Assembly (NCBI GenBank): GCA_002529455.1
Contig: NYMS01000048.1
Span: 248,001 to 312,000 of the forward strand
Length of the DNA stretch: 64,000 bases
Reading direction: 5' to 3'
Origin: Glycomyces fuscus
GTDB taxonomy: Bacteria; Actinomycetota; Actinomycetes; Streptosporangiales; Streptosporangiaceae
Shown: piece after piece, positions 34,688-42,258 of the stretch
How the letters are laid out: the number at the start of each line of letters is the position of its first letter
Numbering within the stretch: the stretch's first letter is position 1
Notes under the pieces: model-generated
What the model was told of the DNA's origin: nothing
The model's database searches: none
What the model saw: the letters and a program-made list of their open reading frames with translations, nothing else
Position numbers and translations under genes: made by a program

Positions 34688-35794
34688 TCACACCTCCACG
34701 GCGCGCACGCACAGGACGTCGGGCAGGTGCCGGACCACCGGGTGCCAGCCGCCGCCGTCGTCGTCGGTGGCGGCGTAGACGTCGCCCGACCGGGTGCCGA
34801 AGTAGAATCCGGGCACGGCCGCCCCGTCGGTGCAGGCGCCGTCGCGCAGCACGATCCCGAAGTAGGGGTCCCGCGGCAGGCCCTCCGTGAACGGCCGCCA
34901 GCTGCCGCCCCCGTCCTCGGTCCGGTACACGCCCAGCCGGTGGTCGGGGGGCAGGTGCACCTCCTGGCTGACCACCGGGAAGTTGAGCGCGGTCTCGGGA
35001 CGGTGCGGGTGGGCGACCACCGCGAACCCGAAGTCGGTGGGCAGGCCGGCCTCCACGGCCGTCCACCCCTCCCCGGCCGGGTCGGCGCTGCGGTACACCC
35101 CGTGGTGGTTCTGGGCGTAGAGCAGGCCGTTCGGCCCGGCGGCCACCTTGTGCACGCACTGGCCGTACTCGGGCTCCTCCTCGGGCAGGAACACCGCCGA
35201 GATCCCCCGGTTGGCCGGGGCCCAGCTGGCACCGTCGTCGCGGGTCTGGTAGACACCACCGGTGGACATGGCCACCGTCACGGCCCCGGGCGTGCGCCCG
35301 CCCGCGCCGAGGACCCCGGGCAGGATCGTGTGGACCGCGCCGCCGCCCGCCCCGGGGAACCAGTTGGCGCGGTGGGGGTGGTCCCACAGGGCCCGGACGA
35401 GCTCGAAGCTCAGCCCTCCGTCGGAGGACCGGAACAGGGCGTGCGGCTCCACCCCCGCGTACACGGTGTCGGCGTCGTCACCGAAGGCGAACTGCCAGGC
35501 GCGGACGAGGGAGGCGTCGGTGTCCTCGGGGAAGGCGATGGGCGCGGACCCGGGCTCGTGCCAGGTGGTGCCCCCGTCGTCGCTGTACCAGACGCTCGGT
35601 CCGAAGTGCGAGCTCTCCGCCCCGGCGAGGATACGGCCGCTGTGCGGGTTGACGCCGACCGCGTACACCGCGCTCATGCTGGCGTAGTCCGCGGCGTCGA
35701 GCCGGTGGGGTCCACTCACCTCCCACGCGCGCCGATCCTCGCTGCGGGCGGTGAAGAGCCCCTTGCGTGTGCCGATGACCAGGAGATATGCCAT
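34688..35794 (-). CDS. BNR/WD40-like beta-propeller (exo-sialidase-like) protein
   Basis: 368 aa from ATG 35794. It begins AYLLVIGTRKGLFTARSEDR and contains repeated Asp-box motifs (YSDDGGTTW, RSSDGGLSF, RTEDGGGSW and variants) as in sialidase-like propellers. No signal peptide, so it is cytosolic. The sialidase Arg triad and Tyr/Glu pair are not evident, so catalytic sialidase activity is unlikely. It is cotranscribed with the MoaD/ThiS-like gene. This pairing is, to my knowledge, recurrent in bacteria, but its role is undefined. Confidence 0.8.
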   Translation of the reverse strand: MAYLLVIGTRKGLFTARSEDRRAWEVSGPHRLDAADYASMSAVYAVGVNPHSGRILAGAESSHFGPSVWYSDDGGTTWHEPGSAPIAFPEDTDASLVRAWQFAFGDDADTVYAGVEPHALFRSSDGGLSFELVRALWDHPHRANWFPGAGGGAVHTILPGVLGAGGRTPGAVTVAMSTGGVYQTRDDGASWAPANRGISAVFLPEEEPEYGQCVHKVAAGPNGLLYAQNHHGVYRSADPAGEGWTAVEAGLPTDFGFAVVAHPHRPETALNFPVVSQEVHLPPDHRLGVYRTEDGGGSWRPFTEGLPRDPYFGIVLRDGACTDGAAVPGFYFGTRSGDVYAATDDDGGGWHPVVRHLPDVLCVRAVEV

Positions 35795-35836
35795 GACCAG
35801 CTCCAGAGTGGGATCGAGAGGTCTCCACTGTGACAC

Positions 35837-36250
35837 GGGCCACTGACAAACACCGGTGGTCCGGCGCGGCGAGCCTCGGGCCCCGGCCCCCGGCGGGGAA
35901 ACGGTGGGGAAACCGAACGTTTTCCTGGAAGATGTTCAATGGGAACCGATCCGGAATGGTTCCGGATCCCGCCGCGCGGAAGGCAAAACCTCCAGGGGAG
36001 AAGAACCGCTTTCCGGGTAGATGTTCCGCACAGCGTGGAAGGCGGTTGTCAGACGAAGCCCGATCTGCAATAAAATTCCGGGCCAACCAGTGCGCCCGTG
36101 TGGGTTTCGGCCTGTGCCCACCGGCTGCGTTCCCGCTACAACAGGACAGACGACTTCCCGCTCCCCGGTCCTCCGGTGCGTTTCAGGACTACCGTCCCAA
36201 TGGTCCCGCGTACCAAGGAGAACCGGGTTCCCACTCGATAGGGTCGCCTC
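35837..36250. other. AT-richer intergenic region before TetR gene
   Basis: 414 bp with visibly lower GC than its surroundings and no credible ORF. It contains a perfect dyad, GATCCGGAA-TGG-TTCCGGATC (35948-35968), and a GGAAA/TTTTCC pair around 35898-35916. It may hold promoters for both divergent genes, or be remnant sequence. Confidence 0.4.
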
Positions 36251-36856
36251 ATGCACCACCCCCCCGACACGCTCCACGCCCGCAAACGGCGTAAGGCCCG
36301 GGCCATGATCGTGTCAGCAGCCTTCCAGCTCTTCGCCGAGCACGGATTCGACAACGTCACGGTCGCCGCGATCGCCGAACGCGCGGAAGTCGGCCGGACC
36401 ACCTTCTTCAGGTACTTCGGCGACAAACAACAGGTGCTGTTCGCCGACGACGGGGCCGAGGCCGACCGCATGTGCGCCTACGTGCGGGAGCGGGCTCCCC
36501 GGCCGCTGGGCGAGGACCTCGGCGCCGCCGTCGAGCTGCTCCGGGAGGCCGGTGCCGCCGTCAGGCCGCACACCGCGCCCTCCCCCGCCCACTCCGCCGT
36601 CCTGGCGCGCCTGCTCAGGGAGAGCAGCGAGCTGCGCTCGCGCTACCTGCTCACCCGCCAGCAGCGCGCCCACCGGTTCGCCGCCGCCCTGGTGGAGGCG
36701 GGCGCGGCAGAGAACGTCGCCGTGCTCGCCGCCCACACCGCCATGGCCTGCGAGCTGACCGCCATGCGGCTGGCGGAGAACCCGGAGGCCTTCCCCGTCC
36801 GCCTCGACGAGGCCCACTCCCTCCTGCACGCCCTCGGCAGACCCGCGGCCCCCTGA
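36251..36856 (+). CDS. TetR-family transcriptional regulator
   Basis: 201 aa. The HTH (RAMIVSAAFQLFAEHGFDNV, TVAAIAERAEVGRTTFFRYF) is a standard TetR domain with DKQQVLFADD following. The helical C-terminal ligand domain is not classifiable by eye. It diverges from the propeller/MoaD operon over a 456-bp gap and converges on the NTF2-like gene, so either neighbour could be a target. Confidence 0.9.
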   Translation: MHHPPDTLHARKRRKARAMIVSAAFQLFAEHGFDNVTVAAIAERAEVGRTTFFRYFGDKQQVLFADDGAEADRMCAYVRERAPRPLGEDLGAAVELLREAGAAVRPHTAPSPAHSAVLARLLRESSELRSRYLLTRQQRAHRFAAALVEAGAAENVAVLAAHTAMACELTAMRLAENPEAFPVRLDEAHSLLHALGRPAAP

Positions 36857-36918
36857 ACCGGGCCCCCGCGTGAGACCGGCCCGGGGCGTGCCGCGACAGG
36901 CCGCCCCGGGCCGTCGCG

Positions 36919-36960
36919 CGCGGCCGGTGCGTCCGGGAGGTCCCGGACGCACCGGCCGCG
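36919..36960. terminator. Bidirectional terminator
   Basis: Perfect 20-bp arms (36919-36938 and 36941-36960) with a two-base loop, between the TetR gene and the NTF2-like gene. Its position supports a true end of the NTF2-like gene at 36964. Confidence 0.75.
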
Positions 36961-36963
36961 GCG

Positions 36964-37354
36964 TCAGGGGGTGCGCCGGGCCGCGTCGCGCGGCCTCCAC
37001 GCCCTCGTCGTGGCGGAGCGCTGCGGTGACCAGACCGTGGCGCACCTCGAACAGGGGCGCGGTGCGCACCGGGGCGGGCTCGGGCCCCGAGCCGGCGCGG
37101 CCGGGCCGGGCGGCGTCCTGCCCGACCACGACGCGGTGCCCGTCCACGGGGTGCCAGGCGACCGGTTCGAGGCGGACGCCCGAGTCGCGGACCCAGCCCG
37201 GGAGGACCTCCACGCCCCGTGTGGAGCCCCTCGGGCCGCCGATCCCGATGTCGGGGCCGACGGCGGCCCCGGCCGCCGCCAGGTCCCGTCCGTTCACCGC
37301 CGCGTGCCAGTCCCTGACCGGCGCCCAGCGCGCGTCGTCGGTGTCCGCCGCCAT
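36964..37354 (-). CDS. NTF2/SnoaL-like protein, apparent frameshift at the 3' end
   Basis: The ATG at 37354 begins AADTDDARWAPVRDWHAAVN, with GGPRGSTRGVEVLPGWVRDS, AWHPVDGHRVVVGQDA and APLFEVRHGLVTAALRHDEG, a complete SnoaL-like polyketide-cyclase or NTF2 fold of about 130 residues. As written, the frame fails to stop and runs on antisense through the TetR gene to 36314. One base fewer in the five-G run at 36967-36971 (C-run in the coding strand) would give TGA at 36964-36966, right before the terminator. A sequencing error or a young frameshift is likely. Function unknown. Confidence 0.6.
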
Positions 37355-38139
37355 GTGGCCGCCCTCCCTTCCGTCCGTTCGCCCGTTCTCCCGGTCCGCG
37401 TGCTCCCACGGCCTTCCCCCGCCGCACGGAACGGCGGTCGCGACCGCTCCGCCGCACGGGAAAGGGAACGCGCGGGGCCCGGGGAGAACCGTTCGGCGGC
37501 CGGCGCCCTCTCGGGGAATGCCCGTTCCCCGCGCGGCGGGGGAACGGACGCCTTTCCGCTCCCCCGGACGGCGGCCCCCCGGTGCCCGGGCGCGCCGGGA
37601 ACAGCGGTCGGAAGCCGTTCGCGACGGGAACCGCCTTCGGGGAACGCGCGGCCCCCGGGGCGCCGTTCCCGACGGGGCGGCCGGGCCGCGCACGCGGAAA
37701 AGGGGGGGAGAGTGCGCCCCGGACCTGGCGTTTCCCGTGTCCGGGGCGCCGCCTGAGAGGCCGCGGGACGTGCTTTTCCCCGGTGCTCCGCCGGAGTCCT
37801 CCCCTTGTCGCGGAGAATTCTCGCGAAGGTTTCGGCGGAAGTCCCGCGGATAAGCGTGATGGAAATCGCGGCACGGAAAACGGCGGAGAAAGCGTCGGAG
37901 AAACCGGTGGGGAGAACGCGCGGAAAGGCGCGGGGCGCGTGGTCTGCGCGCGTCCTTCCGTCGAATTCCCGGAACGGGGCGAAGGCGGTCTCGGACTCGG
38001 CCGGGCCGTGGTCCCGAACGCGGGACGCGAGCCCGGCCGCGTCGTCGGGGGCGGACCCGTGGGCCCCGCCGTCCACGGTGCCGTCGTGCGGTGCCGTCAT
38101 GGAAATCCCCACCCCGCCCCCCGCGCGGCCGCGGCCGGA
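37355..38139. other. 785-bp region without a convincing gene
   Basis: GC-rich with many AACGG/CCGTT and GGGAA/TTCCC short inverted motifs. A minus-strand frame from ATG 38100 (TAPHDGTVDGGAHGSAPDD, later FSDAFSAVFRAAISITLIRG) has coding-like third-position GC for about 60 codons and GGTGGGGAT upstream. It then decays into Arg-rich low complexity, so I list it only as a possible relic. Confidence 0.35.
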
Positions 38140-38628
38140 TCAGTGCGCGAGGGCGGCCCGGTACGGCTCGGCCCTGACCAGGGTGACCCCGATGACCGTG
38201 CCCCGGGGCGCGGTGAACGTGCGCCGCTCGCCCTGGCGGGCGCCCACCAGCGCCGAGCCCAGCGGGGACTCCGGGGAGTACACCGTCATCCGGTCGGCCA
38301 CGGACGCGTCCCGGACGCCGAGGAGGAACACCTCGTCCTCCTCCTCGCCGTCGTAGCGGATGGTGAGCACCTTGCCGGGCGCGGCGATCCCGTCGTCGGG
38401 CGCGGCCTCGTCCACCACGGCCTCGCTGAGCAGCCGCTCGATGGTGTGCACGCGCGCCTGCCGCACGGCGGGGTCGTGAATGTAGCGGGGCGCGGGGAGT
38501 GTGTCCCCCGCGCCCCCGTCCGCCCCGGTGCCGGGGCCGTCGTCGGGGAGCGCGCGCAGCGTCCGGAGCTCCTCCCGGAGCCGCTCGTAGGCCTCCCGGG
38601 TCATCCAGCGGTCGGTGGTCCTGGCCAT
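38140..38628 (-). CDS. GreA/GreB-type transcription elongation factor-like protein
   Basis: 162 aa from ATG 38628 with AAGGAACG upstream. An N-terminal helical part (RWMTREAYERLREELRTLRA) is interrupted by a Gly/Asp-rich stretch (DDGPGTGADGGAGD). The C-terminal GreA_C fold follows: VLTIRYDGEEEDEVFLLG, ADRMTVYSPESPLGSALVGA, RRTFTAPRGTVIGVTLV. The coiled coil is shorter than in GreA, whose acidic tip rescues backtracked RNA polymerase, so this may act as a Gre-like modulator rather than the housekeeping factor. Confidence 0.82.
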   Translation of the reverse strand: MARTTDRWMTREAYERLREELRTLRALPDDGPGTGADGGAGDTLPAPRYIHDPAVRQARVHTIERLLSEAVVDEAAPDDGIAAPGKVLTIRYDGEEEDEVFLLGVRDASVADRMTVYSPESPLGSALVGARQGERRTFTAPRGTVIGVTLVRAEPYRAALAH

Positions 38629-38828
38629 GGAACGTTCCTTGTCTTCAGGGCCCGCGCCGCGGACCGGGTCCGCGGACGGGGCGAGCACAGCGGTAGCCGA
38701 CGCGGGGGGTGCCGTCGCTCATCACGAGTGTGTCCACGGGGCCGGGACCGGGCGTTATCCTCGTTCGACAATCAGATGAGGCCCCTTTGTGGCCGCAGAA
38801 CAACTCCGTCGCCGGGGAAGGAGGGGAC

Positions 38829-40397
38829 GTGATCCACCTCGACCGCCTCGTCAACGTCCTGGGCGGCTACGGCGCCCGGCTGGTCGGCCCCGAGCCGCTG
38901 CGCCGCAGGGAGCTGCGCAGCGTCGCCATGCACGACCCCACCGACGACGTGCCGCCGCTGGGCGACGCCTTCCTCGCCGTGGGCGTGGACTCGGCCGCCG
39001 AGGCCGTGCGCCTCGCCGAACAGGCCCGCGCGACCGTCGTCATCGTCCGCTCCGCGACCGGGCCCGGCGACGACGTGCGCGCACGCATCGGCGAGGGCGG
39101 CCCCGCCCTCCTGGTCGTGGAACCCGCCGTGTCGTGGAGCCAGATCTCCGGGGTCGTCTACGGGCTGGTCCTGGAGGGGCGCGAGACCGAGGCCGGACGC
39201 GGCCCCAGCGACCTGTTCACCCTCGCCGACACCGTCGCCGCCGAGGTCGGCGGGCCCGTCACCATCGAGGACCGGGCCTCGCGCGTGGTGGCCTACTCGG
39301 CCTCCCAGGGCGACACCGACCGGGCACGGCGCGACACCCTCGTCGACCGCCGGGTCCCCGAGCGGATCCGCCGGCGGCTCGAGGCCGACGGGGTGCCCAC
39401 CCGGCTGGCGTCCGCGGCCGGTCCCCGTTTCGTGCCGGGGATACCCGAACTCGGCATGGGCGGGCGCACCGCCGCGCCGATCCGGGTGGGCCGCGAGCTC
39501 CTGGGCACGCTGTGGGTGGTGTGCGACGCCCCGCTGGACGCGGACCGCTCCCGGGCGCTGAGCGAGGGGGCGCACACGGTCGGGCTGCACATGCTGCGGG
39601 CCAGGGTCAGCAGCGACCTGGAGCGGCAGGTGGAGTCGGAGTCGGTGATCGACCTGCTGGAGGGCTCCGCCGACCCGGCGCAGACGGCCGGGCGGATCGG
39701 CCTGCTCGGGGCGGAACTGCGGGTGATCGCCTTCCAGGCGCGTGTCCGGACCGAGCCCGAGGCCGCGGTCCTGCACCTGTTCGAGCAGGTCACCACCGGT
39801 TTCGGCTGGTCCCGCCCGGGGCGCAGCACCCTGCTCGGGACCACCGTGTACACCGTGCTGCCGTGCGGGGAGGACCCCGCCCCGGCGGTGGAGTGGGTGC
39901 GTTCGACGCTGCGCGGCCTGCCGGAGCGGCTGGGCGCGGTCGCCGGGGTGGGCGGTACCGCCGACGCCGCGGGCCTGCCCGCCAGCAGGCAGGAGGCGGA
40001 CGAGTGCCTCACACTGCACGGGCAGGCGCCGGAGGGCGCCGACGCGGTCGTCTACGACGAGGCCTGGCACGCCGTGCTGCTGCGCCGCCTGCGCCTGGTG
40101 GCCGAGGCCGGGCGCATGCCCGTCCGCAACCCCGTGGCGGACCTGGTCCGGTACGACGCCGAGCACGGCACCGACCACGCGCGCACGCTCCGCGCCTGGC
40201 TGTACGTGCACGGCGACCTGGGGCGGGCGGCCGAGCTGCTGGGCCTGCACCCCAACACGGTGCGGTACCGGCTGCGCCGGATGGGCGCGGTCGCGGACCT
40301 GCCGCTGCACGACCCGCAGGCCCGGGTGGCGATGACGGTCGCGCTCGCCGCGCTCGTGGCCGACCCGTCCGGCGGGGAGGGGCCGCACACGGGCTGA
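38829..40397 (+). CDS. PucR/CdaR-type transcriptional regulator
   Basis: 522 aa from GTG 38829 with AAGGAGGGG upstream. Residues about 5-125 match a PucR N-terminal domain (LVNVLGGYGARLVGPEPLRR), then a GAF-like centre (FTLADTVAAEVGGPVTIEDR). The C-terminal HTH_30 is ARTLRAWLYVHGDLGRAAELLGLHPNTVRYRLRRM split over about 465-500. Such regulators often activate purine, amine or sugar-acid catabolism, but no such genes are adjacent. It diverges from the Gre-like gene. Confidence 0.88.
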   Translation: MIHLDRLVNVLGGYGARLVGPEPLRRRELRSVAMHDPTDDVPPLGDAFLAVGVDSAAEAVRLAEQARATVVIVRSATGPGDDVRARIGEGGPALLVVEPAVSWSQISGVVYGLVLEGRETEAGRGPSDLFTLADTVAAEVGGPVTIEDRASRVVAYSASQGDTDRARRDTLVDRRVPERIRRRLEADGVPTRLASAAGPRFVPGIPELGMGGRTAAPIRVGRELLGTLWVVCDAPLDADRSRALSEGAHTVGLHMLRARVSSDLERQVESESVIDLLEGSADPAQTAGRIGLLGAELRVIAFQARVRTEPEAAVLHLFEQVTTGFGWSRPGRSTLLGTTVYTVLPCGEDPAPAVEWVRSTLRGLPERLGAVAGVGGTADAAGLPASRQEADECLTLHGQAPEGADAVVYDEAWHAVLLRRLRLVAEAGRMPVRNPVADLVRYDAEHGTDHARTLRAWLYVHGDLGRAAELLGLHPNTVRYRLRRMGAVADLPLHDPQARVAMTVALAALVADPSGGEGPHTG

Positions 40398-40482
40398 GCG
40401 GGCGCCCGCGTGTGCTCCGGCGCACGTTCCCGAGTTCGTGAATGCCCGGGTGCGCGGGGCCGCGGATCGCTACCGTTCTCGC

Positions 40483-40812
40483 ATGAGCACACTGATCAAG
40501 GACCTGACAGCGTTGTTGGGGACCGCGGCGGCGACCACCCGATGGGACGGGCGCGTGGAGGAGGAGCTCGCCCCTCCCCTCGTGGAGGCGGGCCTGGCAC
40601 GCAGGACCCCGGCGGGGACCTACCTGACCCCCGCGGGGCGCGACGCCCTCCCGGACGGCGCCACCGCACGCGAGCTGCGCCCGCGCTTCGACTGGGGCAG
40701 CGACCCCTACCCCGCCGTCCCGCCGGCCGTGCCGACCGTGGAGGACGTGCGGGCCTGTCCCGCCTACTGGCTCTGCGGCCCGGGCAGGGAGCGCGCCCGC
40801 GAGGACCGCTGA
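40483..40812 (+). CDS. Hypothetical small protein
   Basis: 109 aa from ATG 40483. Not assigned to a family. It starts STLIKDLTALLGTAAATTRW, has a possible small winged-helix pattern (LAPPLVEAGLARRTPAGTYL, TPAGRDAL), and ends with a Pro-rich YPAVPPAVPTVEDVRACPAYW. It lies 85 bp after the PucR-type gene on the same strand and converges on the mnh operon. Codon use is typical for the genome. Confidence 0.65.
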   Translation: MSTLIKDLTALLGTAAATTRWDGRVEEELAPPLVEAGLARRTPAGTYLTPAGRDALPDGATARELRPRFDWGSDPYPAVPPAVPTVEDVRACPAYWLCGPGRERAREDR

Positions 40813-40892
40813 GGCACGCCCCGCGCGTCGGCCCGTCCGCCGCGCGCCGGTCCGCCGCACCGGCCGGGGGCTCGGGGCCGGGCCCGCCCCGG

Positions 40893-41288
40893 CTACCGGG
40901 ACCCGCCGTCCGGGCCCTCCTCCCGTTCGGCCTCCAGGCGCTCGGCCAGCTCGTCCCGGATCATGAGGCCCTCGTCGATGCGCCCGGTGCGGTAGCCCAC
41001 CCGGGCGGTGATGTGGCCCGCCACCGGGACGGTCAGGACCTGGAAGAGCGCCACCAGCAGCAGGGTCCCCACGCTGAAGACGTTGGTCTCCACGGGGACG
41101 AGCCGGAGGCCGATCCCCACCAGCACCAGCAGCAGCCCCAGGATCTGCGGCTTGGCCGCGGTGTGCATGCGCGAGAGCAGGTCGGGGAAGCGGACCAGCC
41201 CCACTCCCGCCACGAGGGAGAGCATGGCCCCGGCCAGGATGCACAGGACCGCCGCCCAGTCCAGGACGGTGATGAACCCGTCGCTCAT
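40893..41288 (-). CDS. mnhG: Mrp/Mnh antiporter subunit G
   Basis: 131 aa from ATG 41288, overlapping the mnhF stop (ATGA). Three membrane helices with the MnhG landmarks GVGLVRFPDLLSRMHTAAKP and LGLLLVLVGIGLRL. The soluble tail (YRTGRIDEGLMIRDELAERL) is somewhat longer than usual. It is the last gene of the operon and a required small subunit of the multi-subunit Na+/H+ antiporter. Confidence 0.93.
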   Translation of the reverse strand: MSDGFITVLDWAAVLCILAGAMLSLVAGVGLVRFPDLLSRMHTAAKPQILGLLLVLVGIGLRLVPVETNVFSVGTLLLVALFQVLTVPVAGHITARVGYRTGRIDEGLMIRDELAERLEAEREEGPDGGSR

Positions 41289-41644
41289 GAGGTCTCCCCC
41301 TTCTCCGGTTCCTGCGACCCGGGGACCGCGTCGGTGGGCGCCGCGGAGGTCGGGTGGGCCTCGGTCGGTGCGGCGATGTGCTCCTGCTGCGTCCTGCGGG
41401 CGACGAACTTGGCGATGCTGACCGAGCTGACGAAGCCCAGCAGCGACAGCACCAGCAGGGTCGGCAGCACCGTGGGGTCGCGGTTGAAGGCCGCGTAGGC
41501 CCCCGCGCCGGTCAGAGCGGAGGCGAGCAGCACGTCCACGGACAGCGCGCGGTCCAGGATGCTCGGACCGAGGAGCAGCCGGGTCACGCCCAGCAGCGCC
41601 GCCAGGCCGAGCATGACGCCGATGGCGATCCACAGAGCGTTCAC
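41285..41644 (-). CDS. mnhF: Mrp/Mnh antiporter subunit F
   Basis: 119 aa from GTG 41644, overlapping mnhE by a GTGA. It has three helices with RLLLGPSILDRALSVDVLLA typical of MnhF. The last 35 residues (HIAAPTEAHPTSAAPTDAVP and on) form an Ala/Pro/Thr-rich extension not found in compact homologues. Confidence 0.9.
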   Translation of the reverse strand: MNALWIAIGVMLGLAALLGVTRLLLGPSILDRALSVDVLLASALTGAGAYAAFNRDPTVLPTLLVLSLLGFVSSVSIAKFVARRTQQEHIAAPTEAHPTSAAPTDAVPGSQEPEKGETS

Positions 41645-42258
41645 GGTCTCTCCTCCCGGTCGAGCATCTCCGGTCCGCCGGCACGCAGCGCGGCGATGTC
41701 CTCGTGCGTGCCCAACGCCATCACGAAGCGCTTCTCCAGCTTCCAGACGTCCCGGCGGCCCCGCTCGACGGCCTCCTGGTCGTCCACGCCCAGCATGTGC
41801 ACGTACAGGATCCGTTCGGGCCGGTTGATCTCGACGATCAGGGTGCCCGGGATGATCGAGGTGGCGATCGCGGTGCTCACCATCGCCAGGTCCGAGTCGG
41901 TGCGCATCCGCACCGCCACCACCGAGTTGCTCACCCGTCCGGGCCGGAAGGTCAGCAGGGTGACCTGGAAACTGGCCACCACCATCTCGGCGAGCACGTA
42001 CAGGACCAGCCGGACCAGGTTCACCGGGTGGAAGCGGGGGCCCGGGGTGATCGGCGGCAGCGGGAACAGCAGCATGATCAGCACCGACACCAGGAAGCCC
42101 AGGACCAGCAGGCCCAGCGACTCCCGGCGCAGCTGGAAGCCGTCGAAGAGCAGCATCCACACCAGGGTCATGCCGAGCGCGACCGGGATCTGCACCTTGC
42201 CCAGACGCCTGCGCAGCGCGGTCAGGCCGACCCTCTTCTTCTTCTGCAGGTCGATCAC
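41641..42258 (-). CDS. mnhE: Mrp/Mnh antiporter subunit E
   Basis: 205 aa from GTG 42258, overlapping mnhD by a GTGA. MnhE motifs are present: VNLVRLVLYVLAEMVVASFQ, then TDSDLAMVSTAIATSIIPGT and the cytosolic HMLGVDDQE segment. A basic N-terminus (DLQKKKRVGLTALRRRLGK) precedes the first helix. Part of the same transcript. Confidence 0.92.
   Translation of the reverse strand: MIDLQKKKRVGLTALRRRLGKVQIPVALGMTLVWMLLFDGFQLRRESLGLLVLGFLVSVLIMLLFPLPPITPGPRFHPVNLVRLVLYVLAEMVVASFQVTLLTFRPGRVSNSVVAVRMRTDSDLAMVSTAIATSIIPGTLIVEINRPERILYVHMLGVDDQEAVERGRRDVWKLEKRFVMALGTHEDIAALRAGGPEMLDREERP

Noticed and set aside
34688..35794. Annotating the BNR protein as an active sialidase
   Set aside because: Asp-boxes are present, but the arginine triad and catalytic Tyr/Glu are not evident and there is no export signal.
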